Shown here: one piece after another, positions 9,399 through 18,099 of the stretch | Position numbering within the stretch: the first letter of the stretch is position 1 | How the letters are laid out: each line of letters starts with the position of its first letter | From: Ruminococcus flavefaciens | GTDB lineage: Bacteria; Bacillota; Clostridia; Oscillospirales; Ruminococcaceae | DNA: 56,065 nucleotides | Reading direction: 5' to 3' | Assembly (NCBI GenBank): GCA_015067005.1 | Contig: SVNH01000021.1 | Coordinates: 1 to 56,065 of the forward strand | Program-made: the position numbers and the translations under genes | The notes under the pieces: generated by a model | Database searches by the model: none | The model's input: the letters and a program-made list of their open reading frames with translations, nothing else | What the model was told of the DNA's origin: nothing

Positions 9399-10397
9399 TC
9401 ACACTATCCCACGCGAATTCTGCAATTCAGTGAACTCGGCTGCAAGCGCCTCTGCTTCCGCATAAGACGACAGCTGATAGCATCTTCCGCGGAACTTTGC
9501 CGAGCCGTAATATCCGTTCATGTACCAAGCCGCGTGTTTCCGCGCTTCATGCATGGCAAGCTCCTCGGATTTTTCACTTATCTCCAGAATGAGCCGTATA
9601 TGTTCAAGCATGACAGCCATTTTTTCAGCAACCCCCGGCGGAGTGTATTCCCTGCCGCTGAAATGCGAAGCTATTTCATCAAAAACAAACGGATTTCCGT
9701 AGCTTCCTCTGCCGATCATCACCATATCACAATCGGTCTCCTCATACATTTTCAGACACGTTCCAAGATCTTTGACATCGCCGTTCCCTATGACAGGTAC
9801 GCTGACCGCCCGTTTCACTTCACGGATGACGCTGCTGTCAGATTCGCCGCTGTAAAACTGATCTCTCGTCCGTCCATGCACTGCTATCGCAGCCGCACCG
9901 GCAGCCTCCAGCGCTTCAGCCATTTCCGGAGCATTTATGCAGTCCGCGGACCAGCCGCTCCGTATCTTGACAGTTACAGGTATATCGCCTGCCGCCTTTA
10001 CAGCCGATTCACAGACCTTAGCCGCAAGGCTGACTTCCTTCATCAGTGCCGAACCGGCTCCGGTCCCCACGACCTTCGGAACGGGACATCCCATATTGAT
10101 GTCGATAATATCCGGCTCAAACCTCTTGACTATCTCTACCGCCTTTGCCATGAACTCCGGTTCGTTGCCGAAAAGCTGTATTCCCATAGGACGCTCCGGC
10201 TCGGTAATGGTACATAGTTCAGCTGTTTTACGGTCGCTGTAACATATGCCCTTCGCTGAAACCATTTCGCTCACAACATAAGCCGCGCCGTACTTCTTGC
10301 ACATCAGACGGTAAGCCCTGTCAGCAACACCAGCCATAGGAGCGAGTGCCGCAGTCTTAAAAAGCTTAACCTTTCCTATTAAAACAGTATCATTCAT
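9399..10397 (-). CDS. dus: tRNA-dihydrouridine synthase (Dus family)
   Basis: FMN-dependent reduction of specific uridines in tRNA to dihydrouridine. About 332 aa. Visible motifs: LAPMAGVADRAYR near the N-terminus, IDINMGCPVPK with the catalytic Cys, VKIRSGW, AIAVHGRTRDQ, and VIGNGDVKD followed by MIGRGSYGNP, in the order of the DusB/Dus TIM barrel and phosphate-binding loop. I chose the ATG at 10397 because it lies next to the conserved start of the fold (MNDTVLIG) and after GGCGG; an ATG at 10406 is also possible. It overlaps the end of the GtrA gene by 8 nt, so the two are one operon. Confidence 0.9.
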   Translation of the reverse strand: MNDTVLIGKVKLFKTAALAPMAGVADRAYRLMCKKYGAAYVVSEMVSAKGICYSDRKTAELCTITEPERPMGIQLFGNEPEFMAKAVEIVKRFEPDIIDINMGCPVPKVVGTGAGSALMKEVSLAAKVCESAVKAAGDIPVTVKIRSGWSADCINAPEMAEALEAAGAAAIAVHGRTRDQFYSGESDSSVIREVKRAVSVPVIGNGDVKDLGTCLKMYEETDCDMVMIGRGSYGNPFVFDEIASHFSGREYTPPGVAEKMAVMLEHIRLILEISEKSEELAMHEARKHAAWYMNGYYGSAKFRGRCYQLSSYAEAEALAAEFTELQNSRGIV

Positions 10398-10890
10398 TGC
10401 CGCCATTAGCCGCTGCACTTTCCTTGTTTCTGAAAACAAATATTTTGCTGATAACGTAATTGAGAATAAGTACGATAACGTTAGCTGCAATCTTAGTTAT
10501 CCAGTAGTTGAACGAAAGAACTGAGTATCCCAGCCACATTATTGCCATTTCAGTAAGGAGTGTGAAGACTCTTCCGCCATAGAACGAAAGAGCCTCAGCG
10601 GTAAGTTCTTTAGCGCCCGAAGCATGAGACTCAAATACCCACAGCCTGTTCGTGACATAAGCGAAGGTTACGGCACATATCCATGATATAACAGTACTCA
10701 GCGTACTTACAGCACCAGTGCCCATACCTGCACTTTCGAGAAGATTCTTCGAAATACCGGCAGAAATGAAGCTTACAGCCGTTGTCAGAACGCCAAAAAA
10801 GAGATACAGCCACTTTTCCTCATATTTATAATAGATGTCGCGGATAGGCTTCGGAAAAATATTGACTATCGCCCTTATTAGCTTTTGCAT
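10390..10890 (-). CDS. GtrA-family membrane protein
   Basis: 166 aa with four hydrophobic segments (about 31-50, 63-85, 104-125, 132-152) and the GtrA pattern YLFFGVLTTAVSF, WICAVTFAYVTNRLWVF and the late NYVISKIFVFR. GtrA-like proteins are thought to help flip or carry undecaprenyl-linked sugars for cell-surface glycan modification. No glycosyltransferase sits next to it, so its partner is unknown. AGGAAG precedes the ATG. First gene of the pair with dus. Confidence 0.8.
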   Translation of the reverse strand: MQKLIRAIVNIFPKPIRDIYYKYEEKWLYLFFGVLTTAVSFISAGISKNLLESAGMGTGAVSTLSTVISWICAVTFAYVTNRLWVFESHASGAKELTAEALSFYGGRVFTLLTEMAIMWLGYSVLSFNYWITKIAANVIVLILNYVISKIFVFRNKESAAANGGNE

Positions 10891-10928
10891 AATATCTTCC
10901 TTTCAAATATAATTGCACATACATTTAT

Positions 10929-10957
10929 ATAATAACATTATGCCGGAATTTTTTCAA
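10929..10957 (-). promoter_or_regulatory. Predicted promoter of the GtrA-dus operon
   Basis: Minus strand TTGAAA, 17 nt, TATTAT, about 40 nt upstream of the GtrA ATG. Confidence 0.5.
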
Positions 10958-11115
10958 GCACTTTTCAGAAATTTTACAAGTCCTTTTCAAAAAGCTGTAT
11001 TACGCCCTTTTTCTGATATGCGCCCATGTTCATCACCGGCCCCTGAACTTTGCCAACGTTTTAACATAGTGCATACAGGCATAGTCCTATTCCGACTTTT
11101 TCTGCCACGTTGCTA

Positions 11116-11144
11116 TTGACACATTGACAAAAATATAATATAAT
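11116..11144 (+). promoter_or_regulatory. Predicted promoter of pckG
   Basis: Perfect TTGACA, 17 nt, TATAAT, leaving a leader of about 87 nt. The rest of 10958-11115 shows nothing I can name. Confidence 0.75.
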
Positions 11145-11238
11145 AGTATCAGAGGTACGATTGATTTTTTCAGTTGTATTATGCTGCGATAATTAAATCC
11201 GGCATTTTCTATGATATATTTTTAGGAGGTAAAATACA

Positions 11239-13056
11239 ATGTCATTGACAAAAAACCCTAATGTATTAAAGTGGGTAGACGAGATGATCGCTCTCTGTAA
11301 GCCTGATAAGGTAGTTTGGATCGACGGCTCTAAGGAGCAGCTCGACGCTCTCACTGAAGAAGTTACTTCTCTCCCGGATGACAGCTGGGACAAAATGTAC
11401 AAGCTCAATCAGGAAAAGTATCCGAATTGTCTCTACCACAGAACACGCGCTAACGACGTTGCCCGTGTTGAGGACAGAACTTTCATCTGCTCTAAGGAAA
11501 AGAAGGGCGCTGGTCCTACAAACAACTGGATGGCTCCTGATGAGATGAAGGCTATGCTCACACCTATGTACGACGGCGTTATGAAGGGCAGAACAATGTA
11601 CGTTATCCCTTACTCCATGGGACCTATCGGTTCTCCTCTCGCTAAAGTAGGCGTTGAGGTAACTGATTCTATCTACGTTGTTCTCAATATGAATATCATG
11701 ACTCGTATGGGCAAACAGGCTTTCGAGAATCTCGGTGATACTTCCGATGACTTCGTAAGAGGTCTCCACTCAAAGGCTGACGTTGATCCTGAAAAGAGAT
11801 ACATCGTTCAGTTCCCTGAGGAAAATACTATCTGGTCTATCAACTCTGCTTACGGCGGAAACGTTCTCCTCGGCAAGAAGTGCTTCGCACTCCGTATCGC
11901 TTCATTCCAGGGTAAGAACGAGGCTTGGATGGCTGAGCATATGCTCATCCTCGGCGTTAAGAAGCCAAACGGCGAGATCAAGTACATCACAGCTGCATTC
12001 CCATCTGCCTGCGGTAAAACAAACCTCGCAATGCTCATCCCGCCAGAGGGATATAAGAAGGACGGCTACGAAGTATTCACAGTCGGCGATGACATCGCAT
12101 GGATGAAGCCAGGCAAGGACGGCAGACTCTACGCTATCAACCCTGAGAACGGCTTCTTCGGCGTTGCTCCGGGAACAAACGCTAAGTCCAACTACAACGC
12201 TCTCGCTTGCACAAAGGAAGGCGCTATCTTCACAAACGTTGCTCTTGATAACTCCGATAACACTGTTTGGTGGGAGAAGCTCAACGAGAATCCGCCAAAG
12301 GATGCTACTGAGTGGACTGGTATCAAGTGTGACGGTGAGGCTTGGGTAGCCGAGGGCAAGAAGCTTGCTCATCCAAACTCAAGATTTACTGCTCCTGCTA
12401 AGAACTGCCCATGCATCTCTCCTGAGTTCAACAATCCTGAGGGTGTACCGGTTTCCGCTATCATCTTCGGCGGAAGAAGAGCTACAACTGCTCCGCTCGT
12501 ATATCAGTCATTCGATTGGACACACGGTACATACATCGGATCAGCTGTTTCTTCTGAGACAACTGCTGCTGCAACAGGTGCTGTCGGCGTTCTCCGTCAC
12601 GATCCTATGGCTATGAAGCCATTCATCGGCTACAACGTTGGCGACTACTGGGCTCACTGGCTCGAAATGGGCGCAAGACTCGGCAGCAAGGCTCCTAAGA
12701 TCTTCAATGTAAACTGGTTCAGAACTGATGACGAGGGCAACTTCCTCTGGCCGGGCTACGGCGAGAATATGCGTGTTCTCGACTGGATCATCAAGCGTGT
12801 TGACGGCGAAGTTGACGCTGTTGAAACTCCTATCGGATTCCTTCCTAAGAAGGAAGACATCAACATCAAGGGTATCGAAGATGAAGTTTCTGCTTCTGCT
12901 CTTGATATGCTCCTCACAGTCAATAAGGACGAGTGGAAGAAGGAGATCGCTGAGATGAGAAGATACTACGATGAGGACATCAAGGCTAAGGGCGGTAACA
13001 TCCCACAGGCTCTCTACGATGAACTCGATCTTATCGAAGCTAACCTCAACAAGTAA
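11239..13056 (+). CDS. pckG: Phosphoenolpyruvate carboxykinase (GTP type)
   Basis: Interconverts oxaloacetate + GTP and PEP + CO2 + GDP. In rumen Ruminococcus this reaction typically runs toward oxaloacetate on the way to succinate (family and organism knowledge). 605 aa, the usual size of the GTP class. Motifs: RTMYVIPYSMGP, the P-loop FPSACGKTNLAM with the hyper-reactive Cys typical of GTP-PEPCK, the metal site VGDDIAWM, NPENGFFGVAPGTN and FGGRRATTAPLV. Strong ribosome-binding site TAGGAGG and a strongly biased codon use (many GCT, CTC, GTT, AAG) suggest high expression. Monocistronic: own promoter and terminator. Confidence 0.97.
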   Translation: MSLTKNPNVLKWVDEMIALCKPDKVVWIDGSKEQLDALTEEVTSLPDDSWDKMYKLNQEKYPNCLYHRTRANDVARVEDRTFICSKEKKGAGPTNNWMAPDEMKAMLTPMYDGVMKGRTMYVIPYSMGPIGSPLAKVGVEVTDSIYVVLNMNIMTRMGKQAFENLGDTSDDFVRGLHSKADVDPEKRYIVQFPEENTIWSINSAYGGNVLLGKKCFALRIASFQGKNEAWMAEHMLILGVKKPNGEIKYITAAFPSACGKTNLAMLIPPEGYKKDGYEVFTVGDDIAWMKPGKDGRLYAINPENGFFGVAPGTNAKSNYNALACTKEGAIFTNVALDNSDNTVWWEKLNENPPKDATEWTGIKCDGEAWVAEGKKLAHPNSRFTAPAKNCPCISPEFNNPEGVPVSAIIFGGRRATTAPLVYQSFDWTHGTYIGSAVSSETTAAATGAVGVLRHDPMAMKPFIGYNVGDYWAHWLEMGARLGSKAPKIFNVNWFRTDDEGNFLWPGYGENMRVLDWIIKRVDGEVDAVETPIGFLPKKEDINIKGIEDEVSASALDMLLTVNKDEWKKEIAEMRRYYDEDIKAKGGNIPQALYDELDLIEANLNK

Positions 13057-13073
13057 TTTCACTTTTAAAAAAC

Positions 13074-13108
13074 ATAAGGACTGTCGTTTATGCGGCAGTC
13101 CTTTATTA
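13074..13108 (+). terminator. Terminator after pckG
   Basis: Stem AAGGACTGTCG / CGGCAGTCCTT with a short loop, then TTATTATA. Directly follows the pckG stop. Confidence 0.75.
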
Positions 13109-13125
13109 TAAAGAGGTATAAGGAT

Positions 13126-13782
13126 ATGCTGTTTATTATATATGCTGTCGTCACTGCTCTCACTGTTCTTTTCGCTGTGTATATGATCTTATGGTACAGA
13201 AAAAAGGTAAGTCTTTTCGAGCTCACCGAGGAAACGACCGGCATCATCACAAAAATTACCAAAGGCAGCCTTGCTGTCAGCCCCAAGCCAAAAGGTCAGG
13301 TGTATAACGTCAAGGTGAGATATACGATCGACAGCACCGATCACATGACAAGTATGCAGTATGAAGAAGACGATCAGATGCTTTCGGAGGGGCAAGCTGT
13401 TACTGTCCTGTACGATCCTGAAGATCCCTCCCGAGCCATTCCAAAGGACTTTAAGCGCGAACACGCCGAATACTACTGGCGAATGCTGGTGATACTCGCT
13501 GTTATCCTTTGCGTGATAGCTTTGTGCATAACGATCCTCACGCTCCCCAACACGCTTGGCTTATCAAAAGAAGAAGAGAAGAAGTTCAAGATCGGCAGAA
13601 ACGCCTTTTTTGTCATTGCAATGCCGATCGCTTACTATTTTGTCAGGCGGTCGAAGTCCTACAAAGCCGAGGTCGAACGCGATCCAAAGGAGGCCAAAAA
13701 AACCTTCTTCACAGCCCTGGCATTATGGGGCAACTTCCTTATATCCCTTATATTCGACATTGTTTTTTATGTAATACTCTGA
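13126..13782 (+). CDS. Membrane protein, DUF3592-like
   Basis: About 218 aa. One N-terminal membrane segment (residues 1-24), a soluble stretch about 25-110 with the DUF3592 look (VKVRYTIDS, GQAVTVLYDPEDPS), then three hydrophobic segments near 119-143, 164-180 and 199-217. Function of the family is unknown. The start at 13126 follows AAGAGGTATAAGGAT; an earlier in-frame ATG lies inside the pckG terminator stem and is unlikely. No promoter was recognised, so it may depend on read-through from pckG. Confidence 0.65.
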   Translation: MLFIIYAVVTALTVLFAVYMILWYRKKVSLFELTEETTGIITKITKGSLAVSPKPKGQVYNVKVRYTIDSTDHMTSMQYEEDDQMLSEGQAVTVLYDPEDPSRAIPKDFKREHAEYYWRMLVILAVILCVIALCITILTLPNTLGLSKEEEKKFKIGRNAFFVIAMPIAYYFVRRSKSYKAEVERDPKEAKKTFFTALALWGNFLISLIFDIVFYVIL

Positions 13783-13792
13783 CATACATTAC

Positions 13793-13818
13793 AAAAGCTC
13801 CCCACAAGGGGAGCTTTT
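13793..13818. terminator. Bidirectional terminator
   Basis: AAAAGCTCCCC / GGGGAGCTTTT with a four-base loop lies between the convergent DUF3592-like and CorC-like genes and has T-runs on both strands. Confidence 0.85.
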
Positions 13819-13819
13819 C

Positions 13820-15085
13820 TTATTCTTCATCTTCATCATCGGACTCCGGTTCGGGAAGCACCTCCACAATGACCTTGTCCACGGTCTGTTCGCTTACCTC
13901 TTTCGCAGTAAGGCGGAATCTTCCAGTCTCAGCAGTCTCACCGGCATCCGGTATATGCTCCATTACCTCTGTCGCCCAGCCGCCAACGGAGGTACACTCG
14001 GTATCGACCATATCTTCATCAAGACCTATCTGCTCAAGCATATCGCTAACGCTAAGGTCGCCGGCAACTTCGTACTTGTTCTCAGCGATCATAACAACAT
14101 TGCTTACTATCTCATCGTCCTCATCGTATATCTCACCGACAAGCTCTTCGATGATGTCCTCAAGCGTAATGATACCCTTTGTTCCGCCATACTGGTCAAT
14201 AACTACGGCAAGATGCACCTTTGAGCGCTGCATATCCTTCATAGCCTCGCTGATAAGCTTACTATCGGCGATATGCGGGACTTCCTGAATAATACCTCGG
14301 ATGTCGCTTTTACCCTCAACGAGCATTTTGAAAAAGGACTTATTCGTGATTATTCCAACTATATCATCAAGGCTCTTCTCATAGACCGGCAGACGCGAAT
14401 ACATCTCACTGCTGAAAAGCTCCTTTATTTCGTCGATCGAGGAATTGACCTCAACACCTATCACCTTAACTCGTGGAATAAGTATCTCATTAACGGTTAT
14501 CTCATCAAATTCAAGAGCACTTTTTACAAGTTCGCTTTCCTGTTCCTCAATAACGCCCTGTTCCTCGATCTCATCAATCATGTACTTCAGTTCATCTTCG
14601 GTGACGCTTGGAACATCCTCTCCTCTGTCAAACAGTGCTGAAAGCTTATTAAGCAGGAACACAAGCGGTTTGAAGAGACCTACAAGGAAGGTCAGCGGAG
14701 TTGCAAATGCAAGCGCAATCTTTTCAGCATTCTTCTTCGCATATGACTTCGGAATGACCTCGCAGAATGTAAGTACAAGCAGCGTTATCACAATAGTCGA
14801 GACAGCCGCGCCGTTATCGCCGTACATACTTATAAAAAGCAGCGTACTTACCGATGAAGCAGCTATATTGACAATATTGTTGCCTATGAGGACCGCTGTA
14901 AGCACCTCATCGAACTTATTTGCAAGTTTAAGCGCCTTAGCAGCTTTTTTGCTTCCCTGAGCCTCATAATTCTTCAGACGAAGCTTATTGACACTGGAAT
15001 AAGCAGTTTCAGTTCCGGAAAACATGGCAGAGAATATCATCATAGAGACGATGAGTATAATTTTCCATAAGTCAGAGTTGTCCAT
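13820..15085 (-). CDS. CNNM/CBS-domain membrane protein (HlyC/CorC family)
   Basis: 421 aa. N-terminal CNNM (DUF21) membrane domain about 1-190 with the hallmark FSGTETAYSSVNKLRL and GNNIVNIAAS, two CBS domains about 205-330 (ILIPRVKVIGVE, YSRLPVYEKSLDDIVGII, GGTKGIITLEDIIEELVGEI) and a C-terminal CorC/HlyC transporter-associated domain about 345-410. The family is linked to Mg2+ or other divalent-cation efflux and to resistance to excess Mg2+; older hemolysin names are misleading. Acidic tail at the end. A CorA-type importer lies 2 kb away, so Mg2+ handling is well represented here. Confidence 0.9.
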   Translation of the reverse strand: MDNSDLWKIILIVSMMIFSAMFSGTETAYSSVNKLRLKNYEAQGSKKAAKALKLANKFDEVLTAVLIGNNIVNIAASSVSTLLFISMYGDNGAAVSTIVITLLVLTFCEVIPKSYAKKNAEKIALAFATPLTFLVGLFKPLVFLLNKLSALFDRGEDVPSVTEDELKYMIDEIEEQGVIEEQESELVKSALEFDEITVNEILIPRVKVIGVEVNSSIDEIKELFSSEMYSRLPVYEKSLDDIVGIITNKSFFKMLVEGKSDIRGIIQEVPHIADSKLISEAMKDMQRSKVHLAVVIDQYGGTKGIITLEDIIEELVGEIYDEDDEIVSNVVMIAENKYEVAGDLSVSDMLEQIGLDEDMVDTECTSVGGWATEVMEHIPDAGETAETGRFRLTAKEVSEQTVDKVIVEVLPEPESDDEDEE

Positions 15086-15159
15086 AAAAAACCTTTCTTT
15101 TGATAATATAGTATAAACCGCATAATTAATATGCCTCGCAAAGCAACGCGGGGTACGGA

Positions 15160-15672
15160 TCAGATAAATCTCACTCCTGCCTTTTCGAGCTTACGATGTG
15201 CTTTATCGACCTTCTTCTGAGGGAAGACGGTAGCTGTACCGCTGCTGATTATCTCAGCGCGAATGCCTCGTTTTGCTGCACCGAGAGCGGTCGCTGTAAC
15301 ACAGCCGCATTCGTCAAGACCACATATCCGGAGCGTTTCATAGCCCTTCTGCTGTATAAGTTCCCTGAGCTGCTTGTTGGAGAGAGCGTCGCCGACAAGC
15401 TTATCGAAGCAGAGGTCTGAAACTATATCAAGTCCGCTGTAAAGTTCAGCGCCCTCTGTTCCGGCGATAGAAAAGCCGAAAAGCAGGCGGTTCGTTGGGA
15501 GATTCTGTATTATATGGCGGATATAGATAACATCAGAGCCGTTATCGTGGTATTGATGGATAAGTGCGTTTACATTTTTGGTAAGGCTCGCTGTATCGTA
15601 AGAGAACTTTGGCTTGCGTTTTTCGTAAAGATAATCGTTCTGCATATCAATGACTATAAGTGCTGTTTTCAT
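15160..15672 (-). CDS. Isochorismatase-fold cysteine hydrolase
   Basis: 170 aa, the full length of a small cysteine hydrolase (nicotinamidase/isochorismatase superfamily). The catalytic triad is visible: Asp in LIVIDMQNDYL, Lys in CFDKLVGDAL and Cys in GLDECGCVTATA. The substrate is unknown; single-domain members act on nicotinamide, ureido acids or isochorismate among others, and no metal-binding triad of nicotinamidases stands out. TCAGGAGGTAAGGA precedes the ATG. It has its own consensus promoter. Confidence 0.85.
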   Translation of the reverse strand: MKTALIVIDMQNDYLYEKRKPKFSYDTASLTKNVNALIHQYHDNGSDVIYIRHIIQNLPTNRLLFGFSIAGTEGAELYSGLDIVSDLCFDKLVGDALSNKQLRELIQQKGYETLRICGLDECGCVTATALGAAKRGIRAEIISSGTATVFPQKKVDKAHRKLEKAGVRFI

Positions 15673-15705
15673 TCCTTACCTCCTGATAAATATATCATAT
15701 CAAAC

Positions 15706-15734
15706 ATTATACATCATAGAGCGGTAATTGTCAA
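15706..15734 (-). promoter_or_regulatory. Predicted promoter of the isochorismatase-fold gene
   Basis: Minus strand perfect TTGACA, 17 nt, TATAAT, about 35 nt upstream of the ATG. Confidence 0.75.
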
Positions 15735-15748
15735 TCATTGCATAAAGC

Positions 15749-15783
15749 AAAAAAGAGTCTGCACCCATTGGGTACAGACTCTG
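15749..15783 (-). terminator. Terminator of the rplJ-rplL operon
   Basis: Stem AGAGTCTG.ACCC / GGGT.CAGACTCT then TTTTTT on the minus strand, 43 nt after the rplL stop. Confidence 0.85.
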
Positions 15784-15825
15784 AGACGTTATAAGTATTT
15801 TTAAGACGCTTTTGCGCCGGCAAAA

Positions 15826-16200
15826 TTACTTGATCTCGATTGTAGCGCCAGCCTCTTCGAACTTAGCCTTGAGCTCGTTAGCCTCTGCCTCTGAAACGCC
15901 TTCCTTGATAGCCTTAGGAGCAGACTCAACTACTTCCTTAGCTTCCTTAAGACCGAGACCGAGAACTTCCTTAGCAACCTTGATAACAGCCATCTTAGCA
16001 TCACCGAAGGATGAAAGGATTACGTCGAACTCTGTCTTAGCAGCAGCGCCAGCACCAGCAGCACCGCCTGCAGCAGGAGCAGCAGCGATAGCAGCTGTTA
16101 CACCGAATTCCTCCTGGATTGCGTCTACGAGCTCTGAAAGCTCAAGAACAGAAAGAGTCTTGATATCTTCAACAAATTTTGTGATCTTCTCTGAAGCCAT
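15826..16200 (-). CDS. rplL: Ribosomal protein L7/L12
   Basis: 124-aa stalk protein bL12 that recruits translation GTPases. N-terminal dimerisation part (1-30, [18 protein letters not shown]), Ala/Gly-rich hinge (about 37-55), and C-terminal domain with [24 protein letters not shown] helix (visible here as [20 protein letters not shown]) and a final [10 protein letters not shown]. Ribosome-binding site AAAGGAG. Follows rplJ by 85 nt in the standard L10-L12 operon. Confidence 0.98.
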   Translation of the reverse strand: MASEKITKFVEDIKTLSVLELSELVDAIQEEFGVTAAIAAAPAAGGAAGAGAAAKTEFDVILSSFGDAKMAVIKVAKEVLGLGLKEAKEVVESAPKAIKEGVSEAEANELKAKFEEAGATIEIK

Positions 16201-16285
16201 GATAATAATCTCCTTTATAATTATTTGCCGTTAAACGGCTTGATATTAAGCTGCGGACATATAGTCCAACGGATAATACAGACGA

Positions 16286-16798
16286 TCAGGCAGCTTCTTC
16301 TGATTTCTTGTCTGCAACAGCCTGAAGTGTAGCTGCGAGTTTCTGGAGAGGTCCCTGGAGAGAACCAACGAGCTGAGCGAGGAGAGTATCCTTTGAAGGG
16401 ATCTTGGAAAGAGCGATAACTCCAGCCTGATCGTAAACTTCACCCTCAACATAACCAGCCTTGAGATTGAACTTCTCATCTCCAGCCTTTTCTGCGAACT
16501 TACCGAGGATTCTTGCAGGAGCAGTCTGGTCGTCGTTAGAAACGGCGATAGCAGTTGTACCGTTAAGAGCCTCTTCAAAGCCTTCGATACCGCAGTTTTT
16601 GAAAGCACGGAGGAGGAGTGTGTTCTTTTCTACAAAGTAGTGAACGCCAGCCTCACGGAGTTCCTTTCTGAGCTTAGTATCCTCTTCAACAGTGATACCC
16701 TTGTAATCAACGAGAACACCTGAAACAGATGCCTTGATGATCTCAGTAAGCTGCTCCACCTTTGCTTTCTTTGCTTCGAGTACAGCATTGCTTGGCAT
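16286..16798 (-). CDS. rplJ: Ribosomal protein L10
   Basis: 170-aa uL10, the base of the L12 stalk. Typical start PSNAVLEAKKAKVEQL, then SVSGVLVDYKGITVEEDTKL and RILGKFAEKA; the C-terminal helix binds L12 dimers. It is translated behind a structured leader that in related Firmicutes is bound by L10 for autoregulation. The ATG lies 12 nt after GGAGG, a somewhat long spacing. Confidence 0.97.
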   Translation of the reverse strand: MPSNAVLEAKKAKVEQLTEIIKASVSGVLVDYKGITVEEDTKLRKELREAGVHYFVEKNTLLLRAFKNCGIEGFEEALNGTTAIAVSNDDQTAPARILGKFAEKAGDEKFNLKAGYVEGEVYDQAGVIALSKIPSKDTLLAQLVGSLQGPLQKLAATLQAVADKKSEEAA

Positions 16799-16950
16799 AG
16801 TGTGTATTCACCTCCGAATGATTTATGATCGTATTCAGAGAGCAATAAAAATGTCCTTTTCCGACAGCACGGGAAAGGACAACGATAATACATATCAATT
16901 GCTATTCCTCGGCGGGACTTACGGATAAACCAGCCAGCTGTCTTTAGAAT
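16799..16950 (-). promoter_or_regulatory. L10 leader with attenuator stem
   Basis: The leader upstream of rplJ fits the L10-leader class by position and layout: a bulged upstream part (around 16885-16945) followed by a strong stem at 16853-16880 (GTCCTTTTCC / GGGAAAGGAC) and then ATTTTTATT on the minus strand, which looks like an attenuator. Known L10 leaders bind L10(L12)4 and stop further synthesis. The exact L10-binding bulge was not modelled. Confidence 0.7.
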
Positions 16951-16982
16951 ACGATATTTGCTGTAAAAATCACAGCTTGATT

Positions 16983-17011
16983 ATTATATCACATTATTTC
17001 GGACTTGTCAA
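16983..17011 (-). promoter_or_regulatory. Predicted promoter of rplJ-rplL
   Basis: Minus strand perfect TTGACA, 17 nt, TATAAT. It lies between the corA stop and the L10 leader. Confidence 0.8.
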
Positions 17012-17029
17012 GCCCTTTTCTGAAATTTT

Positions 17030-17956
17030 TCACCTTTTCTTCCACTTCATAAGAATAATAGTCGTAATAGTGGTCAGGAACAAGGTGAGCACTATCGGGA
17101 ACCATGTATATGGTATCGGCAGATCCACGGTATTTATGCCGTAGAATGCAAAAATGATATTTGGTATCTCAAGAATGACTGTCATGATAGTCAAGCGCCA
17201 CATAACGAGGTTAAGGTTGTTCGAGATTACCGATGAGAAGCCGTCCATCATACTTGAAAGGATCCCCGTATAGATACTTGCCATTTCGATAGCCTGCTTC
17301 ATCTCTATGAGAACGTCTTCAAGGAGATCCTGATCCTCATCGTAGAGCTTTATAACACGTCCGCGGAAGATTTTCTCAATAGTAGCCTCATTTGCTTTGA
17401 GAGATGTAGAGAAGTATACGAGTGACTTTTCAAGAGCGAGAAGCTGCATAAGCAGCTCATTCTTCATCGCATCGTGGAGCTGCTGTTCTGCAGCGGATGA
17501 GATCTTGTCTATCTGTTTCAGGTGCATGAGGAAAAGTGCCGCTATCCTCAGCAGTATCTGAAGTACGAATCTGGTCTTGAAATCGGGGCGGAGATTTCTT
17601 ATCATCCCCTTCATAGCCTCACTGACTATCTGAGTCTCCTTCAATGAAATAGTAAAAACGTACTCCTCTGTGAGGATTATACCCATAGGCAGCGTATAGA
17701 AATTACGTGTCTGGTCATCATCAACAGTTGAAACAGGAGTGTCAATGATAACGAGAGTCTGTTCGTCTTCGCGCTCGATACGTGAGGACTCCTCTTCATC
17801 GAGCGATGACTTTACGAAGCCGCTGTCGAGCCCATAGCTTTCGATAAGCTCAACGACCTCCTGCGGAGTCGGATCAACTACTGAGATCCAGCATCCGCTC
17901 ACCGGCTCATCGCACTGAGCCAGCGAACCGTTTACGGTAGAATAAAACTTTATCAT
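17030..17956 (-). CDS. corA: CorA-family divalent cation transporter
   Basis: 308 aa; CorA-like Mg2+ (or Co2+/Ni2+) channel, pentameric in known structures. Soluble N-terminal domain about 1-240 with long helices (residues 130-240, acidic LYDEDQDLLEDVLIEM), then two C-terminal membrane helices about 248-270 and 285-304. The signature loop between them reads FYGINTVDLP, where most CorA proteins have Gly-Met-Asn: Met is replaced by Ile, as in some distant 2-TM-GxN proteins. The tail KWKKR is basic as usual. The ATG at 17956 has no nearby ribosome-binding site; it starts 11 nt after the stop of a short upstream reading frame, suggesting translational coupling. Confidence 0.9.
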   Translation of the reverse strand: MIKFYSTVNGSLAQCDEPVSGCWISVVDPTPQEVVELIESYGLDSGFVKSSLDEEESSRIEREDEQTLVIIDTPVSTVDDDQTRNFYTLPMGIILTEEYVFTISLKETQIVSEAMKGMIRNLRPDFKTRFVLQILLRIAALFLMHLKQIDKISSAAEQQLHDAMKNELLMQLLALEKSLVYFSTSLKANEATIEKIFRGRVIKLYDEDQDLLEDVLIEMKQAIEMASIYTGILSSMMDGFSSVISNNLNLVMWRLTIMTVILEIPNIIFAFYGINTVDLPIPYTWFPIVLTLFLTTITTIILMKWKKR

Positions 17957-17967
17957 ATTATTCAGAT

Positions 17968-18099
17968 TTACAGGATATAGCTACCTCCTGCAAATCCTGC
18001 TCCTTTCACCGGGATTTCCGGCGAAAGTCGGAGAGCATTGCGAGCTTCCACCGGATAAAGGGACATATTGCATAAATGCCCATAAGGGTCAGAACTCAT
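17968..18099 (-). CDS. Short leader peptide upstream of corA
   Basis: A 43-codon frame begins with ATG at 18099, 6-7 nt after a perfect GGAGGT, and ends 11 nt before corA. The peptide begins MSSDPYGHLCNM and ends AGGSYIL. I do not recognise a protein family. CorA itself lacks a ribosome-binding site, so ribosomes ending here could re-start at corA. The early Asp-Pro recalls the acidic/proline starts of enterobacterial Mg2+ leader peptides such as MgtL, which respond to low Mg2+ by ribosome instability; that link is inference only. The end of the frame can also form a stem AGGAT/ATCCT around its last codons. Confidence 0.5.
   Translation of the reverse strand: MSSDPYGHLCNMSLYPVEARNALRLSPEIPVKGAGFAGGSYIL

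Noticed and set aside
11239..13056. PEPCK of the ATP type
   Set aside because: The SACGKT P-loop and 605-aa length match the GTP class.
13090..13125. Upstream start for the DUF3592 gene
   Set aside because: It lies inside the pckG terminator stem; the ATG at 13126 has the ribosome-binding site.
13509..14288. 259-codon plus-strand frame across the DUF3592 and CorC-like genes
   Set aside because: It is a shadow of two well-supported genes on other frames and crosses a strong terminator.
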